NCBI GenBank assembly: GCA_023129815.1
Contig: JAGMBH010000049.1
Span: 1 to 17,801, forward strand
Source: Dehalococcoidia bacterium
GTDB lineage: Bacteria > Chloroflexota > Dehalococcoidia > GIF9 > AB-539-J10
Reading direction: 5' to 3'
Length of the DNA stretch: 17,801 nt
Shown here: positions 6,870 to 14,322 of the stretch, piece by piece
Layout: every line of letters begins with the position of its first letter
How positions within the stretch are numbered: position 1 is the first letter of the stretch
The notes under the pieces: generated by a model
Databases searched by the model: none
Told to the model about the DNA's origin: nothing
What the model saw: only the letters and a program-made list of their open reading frames with translations
Program-made: the position numbers and the translations under genes

Positions 6870-8125
6870 TACTTTTCTCCCCATTTAGGAGTAGGAAAGA
6901 TGTAATCAGCAGTTTTGACCTTGAGGGGCCAAATAACCTCAAGCTTTTCGTTTTGCCACTGCACTACATAGGTAGGAGCTTTATTCTGCTGAGTATAGGA
7001 ATGTCCTATATCGTCAGACCAACTTTCAAACTTTATTGGCCCCATGGTGAAGGTCTTGTCGGTCTCCGCCAATGCCTTTCTAATGCCCTCATGAGAGATT
7101 TCTTCAGCTCTACTAAGGGCATCTTGAATTACGTACATGGAGGAGTAAGCCTGGGCTGCGATGTAATGGGGGTCCTTGCCAAACCTCTTTAGATACTCGT
7201 TAGCGAAATCGGTGCTATTGCGCCCAACGCCACCAGGCCAGTTAACACTAGGTACCCACAGCGTGGTAGAGAATATACCCTCCGTATCTTTACCGAGGGC
7301 CTCCACATACTCAACCATGACATAGCCTGCCCCCCCACCAAAGAAACAGTCAATATTGAGGCCAAGCTTTTTCATGTCTTCGCTAACCTTCACAGCATCC
7401 ATGACATAGGAGACTGGGTAGAATAGGTCCGGGTTTTTCTCCCTAATTTTAGCCAGCATAGGAGTGAAGTCCAAGCCACCTTTCTCGTAGGCTTCGTCGT
7501 GGATGATCTCGATGCCCAAAATCTCAAACCTGAGCCTGAGGCCTTTAGCCGAGGACATCCCAAAGTCGGTATTCTCATAGACCAACGCCGCTGTCTTAGG
7601 CTTAAGTACTTGTTCAAAAAATTCTACCGGAGCATCAGTGTAATGGCTTGAGGGGCAATTTGCCCGAAATACCCACTGGTAACCTTGCTCGGTTATCGCA
7701 TCCTTTGAAGCGGCATTGATCAAAACGGGTACCTTATACTCTTCAGCTACGGGAGCTATAGCCGCACCCTCAGCACTGCTATACACCGACCCAATCATGT
7801 CCACCATGTCTACGCTGATCACTCTCTCGGCAGCAGTTTTAGCTATATCCTTGCTGCTCTGTGTATCTGTGATGAGTAGCTCGATTTTTCTACCATTTAT
7901 GATATTCTTGCCCTCTGCCTCCAAGTCCTCATATGCTATCGCGAAGGCGTTTTTCTGCAGCTCACCAAACATAGCAAAGGGTCCAGTCAGAGGAATAAGA
8001 AGAGCTATCTTAATGGGCCCTGTAGGAACCTCTTCTTCCACCTCAGGTACACAGCCAGGTAAGGTAAACGCCGCTACTAACACCACAGCCAATCCTAAAA
8101 CCAATACTAACTTCACATTCTTCAT
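6869..8125 (-). CDS. Liv-type ABC transporter substrate-binding lipoprotein
   Basis: Extracytoplasmic binding protein (periplasmic-binding-protein type I fold, Leu/Ile/Val-binding family), 418 residues. It has a lipoprotein signal: MKNVK start, hydrophobic 6-21, lipobox LPGC at 22-25 with Cys25 as the lipid anchor, then an acidic linker (EVEEEVP). The mature domain starts with IKIALLIPLTGPFAMFG, typical of this family, and later has AAQAYSSMYVIQDAL. A membrane-anchored binding protein would fit a cell without a conventional outer membrane. The ATG has an AAAGGAGG site 5 bases upstream. The first of three Liv genes, it probably feeds the LivH/LivM pair. The ligand cannot be read from sequence; branched-chain amino acids, other amino acids, amides or urea are all handled by relatives. 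Confidence 0.92.
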   Translation of the reverse strand: MKNVKLVLVLGLAVVLVAAFTLPGCVPEVEEEVPTGPIKIALLIPLTGPFAMFGELQKNAFAIAYEDLEAEGKNIINGRKIELLITDTQSSKDIAKTAAERVISVDMVDMIGSVYSSAEGAAIAPVAEEYKVPVLINAASKDAITEQGYQWVFRANCPSSHYTDAPVEFFEQVLKPKTAALVYENTDFGMSSAKGLRLRFEILGIEIIHDEAYEKGGLDFTPMLAKIREKNPDLFYPVSYVMDAVKVSEDMKKLGLNIDCFFGGGAGYVMVEYVEALGKDTEGIFSTTLWVPSVNWPGGVGRNSTDFANEYLKRFGKDPHYIAAQAYSSMYVIQDALSRAEEISHEGIRKALAETDKTFTMGPIKFESWSDDIGHSYTQQNKAPTYVVQWQNEKLEVIWPLKVKTADYIFPTPKWGEK

Positions 8126-8253
8126 TTAAACCTCCTTTATTTAGCCAAATTTCCTTTCTTAATGCTTCAGCTATACAACTTTATTATATCCACCTCTCCC
8201 CTCTTTATTTCTCAATAAGCATCACCTCCTCTTCTCCTTTTCTTTCTCCCCCG
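8126..8253 (-). promoter_or_regulatory. Intergenic region with candidate -10 box for the Liv operon
   Basis: A perfect TATAAT lies on the minus strand at 8183-8188, about 58 bases before the binding-protein ATG. No good -35 box sits at 17±1 bases; a TTGAGA is 21 bases away. A strong GAGGAGGTG box near 8220-8230 precedes only a five-codon frame. No terminator separates this from the ligase gene, so read-through from upstream is equally possible. Confidence 0.3.
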
Positions 8254-9480
8254 CTACACATTATACTTCTTTAAAACTTCAAGCACATAATCTACATCGC
8301 ATTTAGTGTGATCGGCACAAATCTGGAATCTTATTTCCTCATCTCCTTTAGGAACTACAGGATAATATAATCCAGTTGATAATATGCCATTATCTTTTAG
8401 ATACTTAACGAGTTCGATAGTTTTTTTAGTATCCCTAACCATAAGTGGCACAACCGGATGCTCTCCTTTTATCACTTCATATCCCAAATCAACTAAGCCT
8501 TTCCTAAAGTACGCCGTCATTTCACGTAAGTATTTCAACAACTTTCTCCCTGTGGCGCTGTCGAGAATTTCTAAAGCTTTTAATGTGGCACTTGCCTCCG
8601 ATACGGTAATAGGATTGGAGTATATATAAAATGGAGCGGTTTCCCTTAAGTATTCTATTACTTTGGCATCGGATACTAAATATCCACCATTTATTCCAAG
8701 TGCTTTGCCCATAGTGGAGACCAATATATCAATCCTATCCTCGTGGGTAAATTCCGTAGCTCCTCTCCCTGTCTCCCCAATTGCTCCAACGCCATGAGAG
8801 TCATCCACAATCGTAAGTACGCCCTCTTCAAATTCTGGGTCATATTTTTCTGCTAAATCCGCTATCTCTGAAAGCGGTGCATGATCCCCTCTCATACTAA
8901 ATATACCATCGGTAACTATTATGACTCTCTGGCAATTTCCGATGCTTTCTTTTATATCAGACTCCAGTTCATCCATATTGTTGTGCCTATATATTTTTTT
9001 ATCTTTTGGCCGCGACAACCTGATAGCATTGATTATAGAATTGTGATTAAGAGCATCACTTATTACAATAGTATCTTTGGAAATCAATGGTGATAATATG
9101 CCCATCACTGCGGCGTAAGCAGAGCTGAATATCATGCCAGCCTCTTTATTGTGAAACCTTGCTAGCCTTCTTTCCAACTCCACATGTGGCTTATAAGTCC
9201 CACTAATAAAACGCACAGCTCCAGGACCAGCTCCAAATTCCTTGGCAGCTTCCTCTTCCGCTTCTATTACTTCCTTCCTCAACCCCATACCAAGATAGCT
9301 ATTCGAATTCATTTTCAGGAACTCTTTATCTCCATAACCCTGTATAAAATATCTTGGCCCCTTATCTCCTTGGGGCTGTTTTACACCTGTTATTACTGTC
9401 TCCTCACCTTTAAGTGAGCCTTTCTCTTTAAGTCCACTTAGCTCTTGGGATAACACCTTTTCTACTTTGCTTAACGGCAT
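8254..9480 (-). CDS. kbl: 2-amino-3-ketobutyrate CoA ligase (glycine C-acetyltransferase)
   Basis: Cytosolic PLP enzyme of the alpha-oxoamine synthase family, 408 residues. It cleaves 2-amino-3-ketobutyrate with CoA to glycine and acetyl-CoA, the second step of threonine breakdown. Visible motifs: NSNSYLGMG (58-66), AVRFISGT (88-95), the cofactor-binding IVDDSHGVGAIGETGRG (224-240) and the Schiff-base lysine K259 in STMGKALG. The close relatives BioF and other oxoamine synthases have the same fold. The choice of Kbl rests on the threonine dehydrogenase gene 15 bases upstream, the classic tdh-kbl pairing. The ATG has a GGGAGGT site 4-5 bases upstream. Nothing odd is seen in the sequence. Confidence 0.88.
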   Translation of the reverse strand: MPLSKVEKVLSQELSGLKEKGSLKGEETVITGVKQPQGDKGPRYFIQGYGDKEFLKMNSNSYLGMGLRKEVIEAEEEAAKEFGAGPGAVRFISGTYKPHVELERRLARFHNKEAGMIFSSAYAAVMGILSPLISKDTIVISDALNHNSIINAIRLSRPKDKKIYRHNNMDELESDIKESIGNCQRVIIVTDGIFSMRGDHAPLSEIADLAEKYDPEFEEGVLTIVDDSHGVGAIGETGRGATEFTHEDRIDILVSTMGKALGINGGYLVSDAKVIEYLRETAPFYIYSNPITVSEASATLKALEILDSATGRKLLKYLREMTAYFRKGLVDLGYEVIKGEHPVVPLMVRDTKKTIELVKYLKDNGILSTGLYYPVVPKGDEEIRFQICADHTKCDVDYVLEVLKKYNV

Positions 9481-9495
9481 TTTTACCTCCCTAAT

Positions 9496-10458
9496 TTATA
9501 TTTTTATTTTCAACTTATCGGAGAGCTTTTCCAACATATCTTTAGTCATAGCTACAAGATCATATTCTGGCTTCCACCCCCATTCTTCACGAGCAGCACT
9601 ATCATCTATACTGTTAGGCCAGGAATCAGCAATCGCTTGGCGAACTGGGTCAACATCATATTCCATAACAAAATCAGGAATATGTTTCTTGATCTCATTG
9701 GCTATATCTTCTGGGGCAAAACTCACCGCAGTTACATTAAAAGCATTCCTGTATTTCAATTTGCCTGGATCTGCTTCCATAATATCAATAGCTGCTTTCA
9801 GTGCATCAGGCATATACATCATAGGAAGGTAGGTTCCTGTTCTTAAAAAGCAGGTATATCTTCTATGTTTGATTGCCTCATAGTAAATTTCCACCGCATA
9901 ATCTGTAGTCCCGCCTCCAGGTAAAGTTACATAAGAAATAATGCCTGGCCAGCGAACACCACGAGTATCTACAGCAAATTTTTTGTAATAATAATCACAA
10001 AGCAACTCACCGCTAACCTTAGTAACCCCATACATTGTATTAGGACGCAGAATCGTCTCTTGGGGCGTATTATCCTTAGGAGTGGTGGGCCCAAAAACAC
10101 CAATAGAACTGGGAGTAAAGACAGCACATTTATACTCACGAGCGACTTCCAAAACATTATAAAGACCGTTAATATTTACATTCCAGGCTAGTTGTGGTTT
10201 GGCTTCTGCTACCGCTGAAAGTAAAGCTGCTAAGTGGTAGATGGTATCCACCTTGTACTTCTTCACAACTCCTTCAATCGTATTGATATCTGTACAATCA
10301 ATAAATTGGAATGGTCCCAAATTAAGCAATTCTTCACCTAGTTTTGTTTTATGACCTGTAGCTATCACATTGTCATTCCCATACCTCTCCCGCAAAGCCA
10401 ATGTGAGCTCCGAGCCAATCTGACCACAAGCTCCTGTGATCAGAATTTTTTTGTTCAT
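9496..10458 (-). CDS. tdh: L-threonine 3-dehydrogenase, SDR type
   Basis: NAD-dependent oxidation of L-threonine to 2-amino-3-ketobutyrate, in the cytosol. The 320-residue protein is an extended short-chain dehydrogenase: Rossmann motif GACGQIG (9-15), HLAALLSAVAE (75-85), catalytic S117/S118 (TPSSIGVFGP) and YxxxK at Y143/K147 (MYGVTK). The stretch LPGGGTTDYAVEIYYEA (179-195) and the C-terminal SWPNSIDDSAAREEWGW (279-295) are hallmarks of this threonine dehydrogenase group rather than sugar epimerases. This form is unrelated to the zinc-dependent Tdh of E. coli. It starts 13 bases after the M20 hydrolase stop, with only a weak ribosome site, suggesting coupling, and is followed by its pathway partner kbl. 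Confidence 0.92.
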   Translation of the reverse strand: MNKKILITGACGQIGSELTLALRERYGNDNVIATGHKTKLGEELLNLGPFQFIDCTDINTIEGVVKKYKVDTIYHLAALLSAVAEAKPQLAWNVNINGLYNVLEVAREYKCAVFTPSSIGVFGPTTPKDNTPQETILRPNTMYGVTKVSGELLCDYYYKKFAVDTRGVRWPGIISYVTLPGGGTTDYAVEIYYEAIKHRRYTCFLRTGTYLPMMYMPDALKAAIDIMEADPGKLKYRNAFNVTAVSFAPEDIANEIKKHIPDFVMEYDVDPVRQAIADSWPNSIDDSAAREEWGWKPEYDLVAMTKDMLEKLSDKLKIKI

Positions 10459-10471
10459 TTTAATGCCCCAC

Positions 10472-11791
10472 TCAGCTCATATATTTCTTCCTAATTGCTC
10501 CCCCCATGCTTCTGATAGCACTCAGGTATTCTTCTTTACTCCTTCTCTCCTTCGAAATTCGCTTTGCCGGATTCGCATCTCCATACAGGAGGTCTACTAT
10601 AGTCATAGCCATTATCTTAGCTGGTATGATAAGGGCCATCTCTTCATCCATAACTCTGAAATCCTTTGCATGCCATCCCCCCACAAATCCACCTACCATT
10701 GGATGAATCCCCGGAATTACATGAGTGACATCGCCCATATCACTGGAACCAGCACTGTGGATATAGGTTTTAATCACATTTTCCCTACCTATAATTTGCG
10801 AAGCATTATTTGACCATAATCTTGCCAGTTCATCGTTTGTTATCAGAGGCATATATCCGGGCAAGTCATCTATCTCAATATCGCATCCTATGGCCATTGC
10901 TCCAGCCTCAAGTGCTCTATTAACCTTCTTGTTAGTTTCCATAAGCGCATCCATACTTTTCGCTCTGACGTAGGATTCTATTCTAACATCGCTTGGAACT
11001 ATGCTTACACCTTCTCCACCTTTAGTTATTATTGGATGAACCCTGATGCAATCATCATCTTTAAAAGTTTCTCTTAAGGAATTCACCGATTGCAATCCTA
11101 ACATAGCAGCGCTTAATGCATTTACTCCCTCTTCTGGTGTAGCTCCGGCATGAGACCCTTTCCCTATATATCTAACAATCTTTCCGATAAATCCATTCAT
11201 ACTTACATTTGTCTGCACTACTCTGCTTGGTGTATTAGGAGCTGGATGGAACATCATAGCTATATCTACATCATCAAACTCTCCCAGTCTGATTAATTCC
11301 TGTTTTCCGCCAAGAAATTCTAGTTTACCTTCTCCTATCAACTTTTTCCTGAATTCGATTTCCAGGTACTCTTCAGCTGGAACCGCAAAGAGTGTTACAG
11401 AGCCGTTTAGGTCTTTCATTATACCCGAGCCAAGCAAGCCAAAGCCAAGCCCAATCAAATTTGTTATCATAGTAAAATGACCACAAGCATGTGCCGCTCC
11501 GGTTTTTTTATTGGCATAAGGATGAGCTGGCGATATAACTGCATCCAACTCTCCAAGTACAGCAATGTTGGGGGAGCTATCCTTCCCGGGGATAGTTGCT
11601 TTAACACCAGTCAGCGCCAACTTATCTCTATATTTAATCCCCATCTTATCAAACGATATCTTTACTAAGTTAGCTGTGTTTTCTTCCTTAAATCCCAACT
11701 CCGGATGTTCCAATATTTCCCTGGCAATAGTCAGCAATTCTCCTTTTTTCTCATCAATGCTTTTGCAAACCTTACTTTTACATTCTTCCAA
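10472..11791 (-). CDS. M20-family amidohydrolase (AbgB/aminoacylase-like)
   Basis: Dinuclear zinc amidohydrolase of 439 residues, predicted to release amino acids from N-acyl or N-aroyl conjugates or dipeptides in the cytosol. Metal-site motifs in order: HACGH (101-105), the catalytic/ligand glutamates in VPAEEY (137-142), FHP with H182, the dimerisation-domain HAGATPEEGVNAL (214-226) and the late GGWHAKDF with H374. It starts at a TTG; a strong AGGAGG lies 12 bases upstream and no other in-frame start is near. The gene directly upstream is the DUF3100-like/156-residue membrane pair, so the substrate probably enters through that. The exact substrate is unknown; p-aminobenzoyl-glutamate, acyl-amino acids and indole conjugates are all used by relatives. 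Confidence 0.88.
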   Translation of the reverse strand: MEECKSKVCKSIDEKKGELLTIAREILEHPELGFKEENTANLVKISFDKMGIKYRDKLALTGVKATIPGKDSSPNIAVLGELDAVISPAHPYANKKTGAAHACGHFTMITNLIGLGFGLLGSGIMKDLNGSVTLFAVPAEEYLEIEFRKKLIGEGKLEFLGGKQELIRLGEFDDVDIAMMFHPAPNTPSRVVQTNVSMNGFIGKIVRYIGKGSHAGATPEEGVNALSAAMLGLQSVNSLRETFKDDDCIRVHPIITKGGEGVSIVPSDVRIESYVRAKSMDALMETNKKVNRALEAGAMAIGCDIEIDDLPGYMPLITNDELARLWSNNASQIIGRENVIKTYIHSAGSSDMGDVTHVIPGIHPMVGGFVGGWHAKDFRVMDEEMALIIPAKIMAMTIVDLLYGDANPAKRISKERRSKEEYLSAIRSMGGAIRKKYMS

Positions 11792-11810
11792 ATTCGTAAA
11801 ACACCTCCTC
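11789..11810 (-). promoter_or_regulatory. Ribosome site/leader of the M20 gene, copied at another gene
   Basis: GAGGAGGTGTT is followed by a short spacer to the TTG start. The whole 22-base segment matches the leader at 16673-16694 in 18 of 22 positions, including the unusually long 12-base spacing. The decisive point for the start choice is the AGGAGG here. Confidence 0.5.
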
Positions 11811-11819
11811 GCTATTTAC

Positions 11820-11873
11820 AAGATATCCAAGGGGCAAAGTGCAGCTCTTGCTACCCAACCCCTTGAATATCCT
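11820..11873 (-). promoter_or_regulatory. Long compound hairpin between the 156-residue gene and the M20 gene
   Basis: On the minus-strand RNA, 15 bases (11859-11873) pair with 15 bases (11820-11834), with two G·U pairs. Key arms are ATATTCAAGGGG and CCCCTTGGATAT. The 24-base loop holds a second small stem, GTAGC-AAGA-GCTGC. No U-tract follows, so processing, stability or attenuation is more likely than termination. It sits just ahead of the M20 ribosome site. Confidence 0.6.
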
Positions 11874-11883
11874 GGGGACTATT

Positions 11884-12354
11884 TCAAATTTCACCCAGCA
11901 ATTTCAGCACGAACTGAGCTATTATTGCTGAACCAAGGAAAGTTCCTAAAAACACTACAAAAGCAACTAGAATAAGCTTCCAACCCGACTTGGCCAGTTT
12001 AATAACTGTTAACCCGATAGAAATGCCAGCGTATGCCAGTACGGGAGTACAAGTCCCCAAAAAGTTTATTTTACTTTGACCTAGATACTTGAGCAGAAAG
12101 TCGGCTGTAGCAAGATAGGGCATAGTCAGTATTAGAGCAATGAGCATAATATAGCCAATGGCTGGTATTTTGAGTGGTAGTAGGTCTCTCAATGCGAAAC
12201 CAGCAAGGCCTATAATTATGCAGAAGATCATTCCCACTACAGCATGAGTGATAGGAATACCATAACCAATTCTTCCTCCTATCATAACTATGATTCCCAC
12301 GATTACTAGCATCTTAAACCGAGACAGATATGTTTCAGCATCAAGTTTCTTCAT
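11884..12354 (-). CDS. Small five-helix membrane protein, partner of the DUF3100-like protein
   Basis: A 156-residue integral membrane protein, function unknown. Hydrophobic segments lie at about 14-28, 34-54, 62-80, 98-118 and 125-150; there is no signal peptide and no catalytic motif. Its ATG overlaps the TGA of the upstream membrane gene (ATGA, 12351-12354), which nearly always marks subunits made in fixed ratio. Two-protein carriers with one ~130-160 residue and one ~250-290 residue subunit are known (for example MadL/MadM and LrgA/LrgB), so I infer a two-subunit transporter. I see no direct similarity to those families. Confidence 0.75.
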   Translation of the reverse strand: MKKLDAETYLSRFKMLVIVGIIVMIGGRIGYGIPITHAVVGMIFCIIIGLAGFALRDLLPLKIPAIGYIMLIALILTMPYLATADFLLKYLGQSKINFLGTCTPVLAYAGISIGLTVIKLAKSGWKLILVAFVVFLGTFLGSAIIAQFVLKLLGEI

Positions 12355-13211
12355 TTGGCTCTACCCCCCTTTTGTATTTTAGGTTGTAGCACTGAATAAA
12401 GCTTATTCACTAAAGGCAAACCGATAAAGATAACCATGTACATTCCAGTTACTCCGGTTAGCAGGTTGCTGGTTGCGGCAAAAGCAAGAATCTTATCACT
12501 CATTTCTGGAACTACTGTTGCCAATGAAGCTGATGAAGCTGTCATCATAGATGCACTTCCCACCCCACAAGCCATAGCCAGTGCTAAAGGATGTAGTCCA
12601 CTTGCTATCCCGAAACCTCCTAACAGCCCAAAGAAGATTGCTCCGAGGACTGTTCCAGTTATGTAGGTGCCAAAAAATCCTCTCCCTTCGGCTGAATCAA
12701 GTCCATAGGATTCTCCTATAACCGCCAGGGTAGGTTCTCGACAAATGCTGACTGTAGCTCCAATGCATTCTCTTTTAAGTCCAAGCAACAGAGCGATTGG
12801 CAGAGCCAGGAATATTGTGCCCAAGTTTCCGAATTCCTGGAGTACAAAAGCCGGCCCAGCTTTTATTATTATCGGGACAGCCGGGCCGACTAAGGTTCCA
12901 TATTTTACTGCAAGGGGCACAAGGGAAATCATAACCAGAGGTACCGCCAGTTCACATTCCTGCATTGATACTACCCTTTTTAGCCCTTTAAAGACTTTTC
13001 CGAGAACGTCGGGGGTAATGATTATGGTCAATATCACAGCATAAAGCAGTGGCAGCAACACTATGAACCCCGGGCCTACACTGAATTTATGAACTCCAAT
13101 AAGTTCACAGATTATCACCACGGCTAATACAGTTATATGTAGCTTCAGATGCCTATTCCAACGCCCTTTTGTTCTTGTTAATTCTTTTTCGATAAACTTT
13201 TTCTCGCTCAC
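12351..13211 (-). CDS. DUF3100-like integral membrane protein
   Basis: A 286-residue membrane protein with about eight hydrophobic segments (starting near 25, 47, 88, 108, 128, 180, 207 and 240). The cytoplasmic N-terminus is basic. The most distinctive stretch is the Gly/Ala/Ser-rich ACGVGSASMMTASSASL (214-230), which looks like a re-entrant or substrate-binding segment of an ion-coupled carrier. The overall look fits DUF3100, a family I recall as being found beside M20 hydrolases. The start is GTG with AGGAG 7 bases upstream; an out-of-frame ATG lies nearby. It heads the DUF3100/156-residue/M20/tdh/kbl block. I predict it imports the M20 substrate, but this is inference from context. Confidence 0.75.
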   Translation of the reverse strand: MSEKKFIEKELTRTKGRWNRHLKLHITVLAVVIICELIGVHKFSVGPGFIVLLPLLYAVILTIIITPDVLGKVFKGLKRVVSMQECELAVPLVMISLVPLAVKYGTLVGPAVPIIIKAGPAFVLQEFGNLGTIFLALPIALLLGLKRECIGATVSICREPTLAVIGESYGLDSAEGRGFFGTYITGTVLGAIFFGLLGGFGIASGLHPLALAMACGVGSASMMTASSASLATVVPEMSDKILAFAATSNLLTGVTGMYMVIFIGLPLVNKLYSVLQPKIQKGGRAK

Positions 13212-13414
13212 TTTTCATCTCCTTTCTTTAAAATTTTAATGTGTTGCTCGTGCGTCTCCCAGTATATTTATTTCATATAACACCACCTCCTTGCTAAACT
13301 TCTTCGCTCGGTCCTTCCTGAGAGCCTTTTATCTCGATAGGCACCACCTCCGCTCAGTGGGATGTCACTTGCCCGATTACGCCAAGGGCAGCGCACGGGA
13401 GGGAGGTTGGCGCT
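13212..13414 (-). promoter_or_regulatory. 200-base leader with strong SD boxes and potential RNA structure
   Basis: The region before the DUF3100-like gene holds two copies of GGAGGTGGTG (minus strand, complement at 13281-13290 and 13342-13351). Neither serves a long frame; one precedes ATGAAATAA. GCGCCAA near 13406-13412 can pair with TTGGCGT downstream, while TGCCC/GGGCA would form a competing stem. A CTCTCAGGAAGGACCGAG stretch resembles the 3' part of a glycine aptamer, but the rest of that aptamer is not found. No clear promoter is seen. Confidence 0.35.
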
Positions 13415-14275
13415 TTAGCCCTTGTCTTCCCTGGCAGAGCCCACCACATGTATCTGAATACCAGCGTTATTGAAAAAGAACTTATCCCCGAACTCGTGAG
13501 CCATTAGCATAATTGCTGGCAGACCAGTGCAATGGCACAATCCCAATCTTTGAACGCTCAATTCTTTTAAAGCAGCGATGGTCAACAGTATTCGCTCTTT
13601 AGAAGCATGAATAAGATGACAGCCACCTAATACCATGTATATTGGCTTTACATCAGTAAGCTGCTGAGCATAATATAAGGTATTAATGAGGCCGCGGTGA
13701 GCACAACCGAGAATGACAATCAATCCTAACTCGGCATTTATAATGAGCGCCTGGTCATCTAGAAGCTCATCAAGCCGCCAGCCGGAATTCTCTTTTACAA
13801 AAAAGACGGGCTCTACCTCCTCAAAGTCAGTTATCATAGGAATCTCACCAGTAGTCATTATGCTATCAGTTATCCCTACTGACTTTGTGGTCAGATTAAA
13901 GTTAGCCCCGAGCTTTTCTAGTTCCTGGCGCTGAAAAGGTATGCCATTATATCTATCCTTTTGACCTTGAGTGCGACTGTATTTAGCTGCCCATATATCG
14001 GGGTGAGCTATTATCTCTACCCCTTCCCCAATTTTTCGTAGGACTTGACGTAGACCACCAGTGTGGTCATAGTGACCGTGACTCAAGACAACCTTATCAA
14101 TTTTACTGAAGTCAATTCCAAGAACATCAGCATTGTAACTGGCCGAGATGCTTGCTCCAGTATCAAACAGGATGCTTACGTCATCCGTTTCTACCAAAAT
14201 ACCCATCCCCAGTTCAGCTAGAAGATAGCTTCTACCAGCTGTATCTTCACTCAAGGTCGTGATGCAGAGTTTCAC
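13415..14275 (-). CDS. MBL-fold metallohydrolase, COG1237-like (copy 1)
   Basis: A cytosolic metallo-beta-lactamase-fold protein of 286 residues. Metal-site signature HGHYDH at 66-71, H91 (AHPD), H193 in GCAHRG, GGCHL at 217-221 and CHCTG at 248-251. Relatives are annotated as 7,8-dihydropterin-6-yl-methyl-4-(beta-D-ribofuranosyl)aminobenzene 5'-phosphate synthase from an archaeal pterin pathway. In bacteria the substrate is usually unknown, and nothing here points to pterins. The start is GTG with AGTAGG 7 bases upstream, 47 bases after the APC permease gene. It is a paralogue of the gene at 15785-16675, sharing the TDFEEV segment and the closing CHCTG/MHCTG motif. Lactone, ester or phosphoester hydrolysis linked to the adjacent permease is possible. 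Confidence 0.88.
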   Translation of the reverse strand: MKLCITTLSEDTAGRSYLLAELGMGILVETDDVSILFDTGASISASYNADVLGIDFSKIDKVVLSHGHYDHTGGLRQVLRKIGEGVEIIAHPDIWAAKYSRTQGQKDRYNGIPFQRQELEKLGANFNLTTKSVGITDSIMTTGEIPMITDFEEVEPVFFVKENSGWRLDELLDDQALIINAELGLIVILGCAHRGLINTLYYAQQLTDVKPIYMVLGGCHLIHASKERILLTIAALKELSVQRLGLCHCTGLPAIMLMAHEFGDKFFFNNAGIQIHVVGSAREDKG

Positions 14276-14322
14276 TACTTGCCTACTTTTATCCCTGGCA
14301 GCAGCGTTTCGTTTGGCTAAAG

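Noticed and set aside
13282..13345. Glycine riboswitch
   Set aside because: Only the 3' CTCTCAGG…GGAC-like stretch is present, shortened by about three bases. The 5' GGAGAG and the central CCGAAGG part are absent. Kept only as a possible structured leader.
13300..13365. TPP riboswitch on the plus strand (CTGAGAG)
   Set aside because: The required GAACCTGA segment is missing and no plus-strand gene follows.
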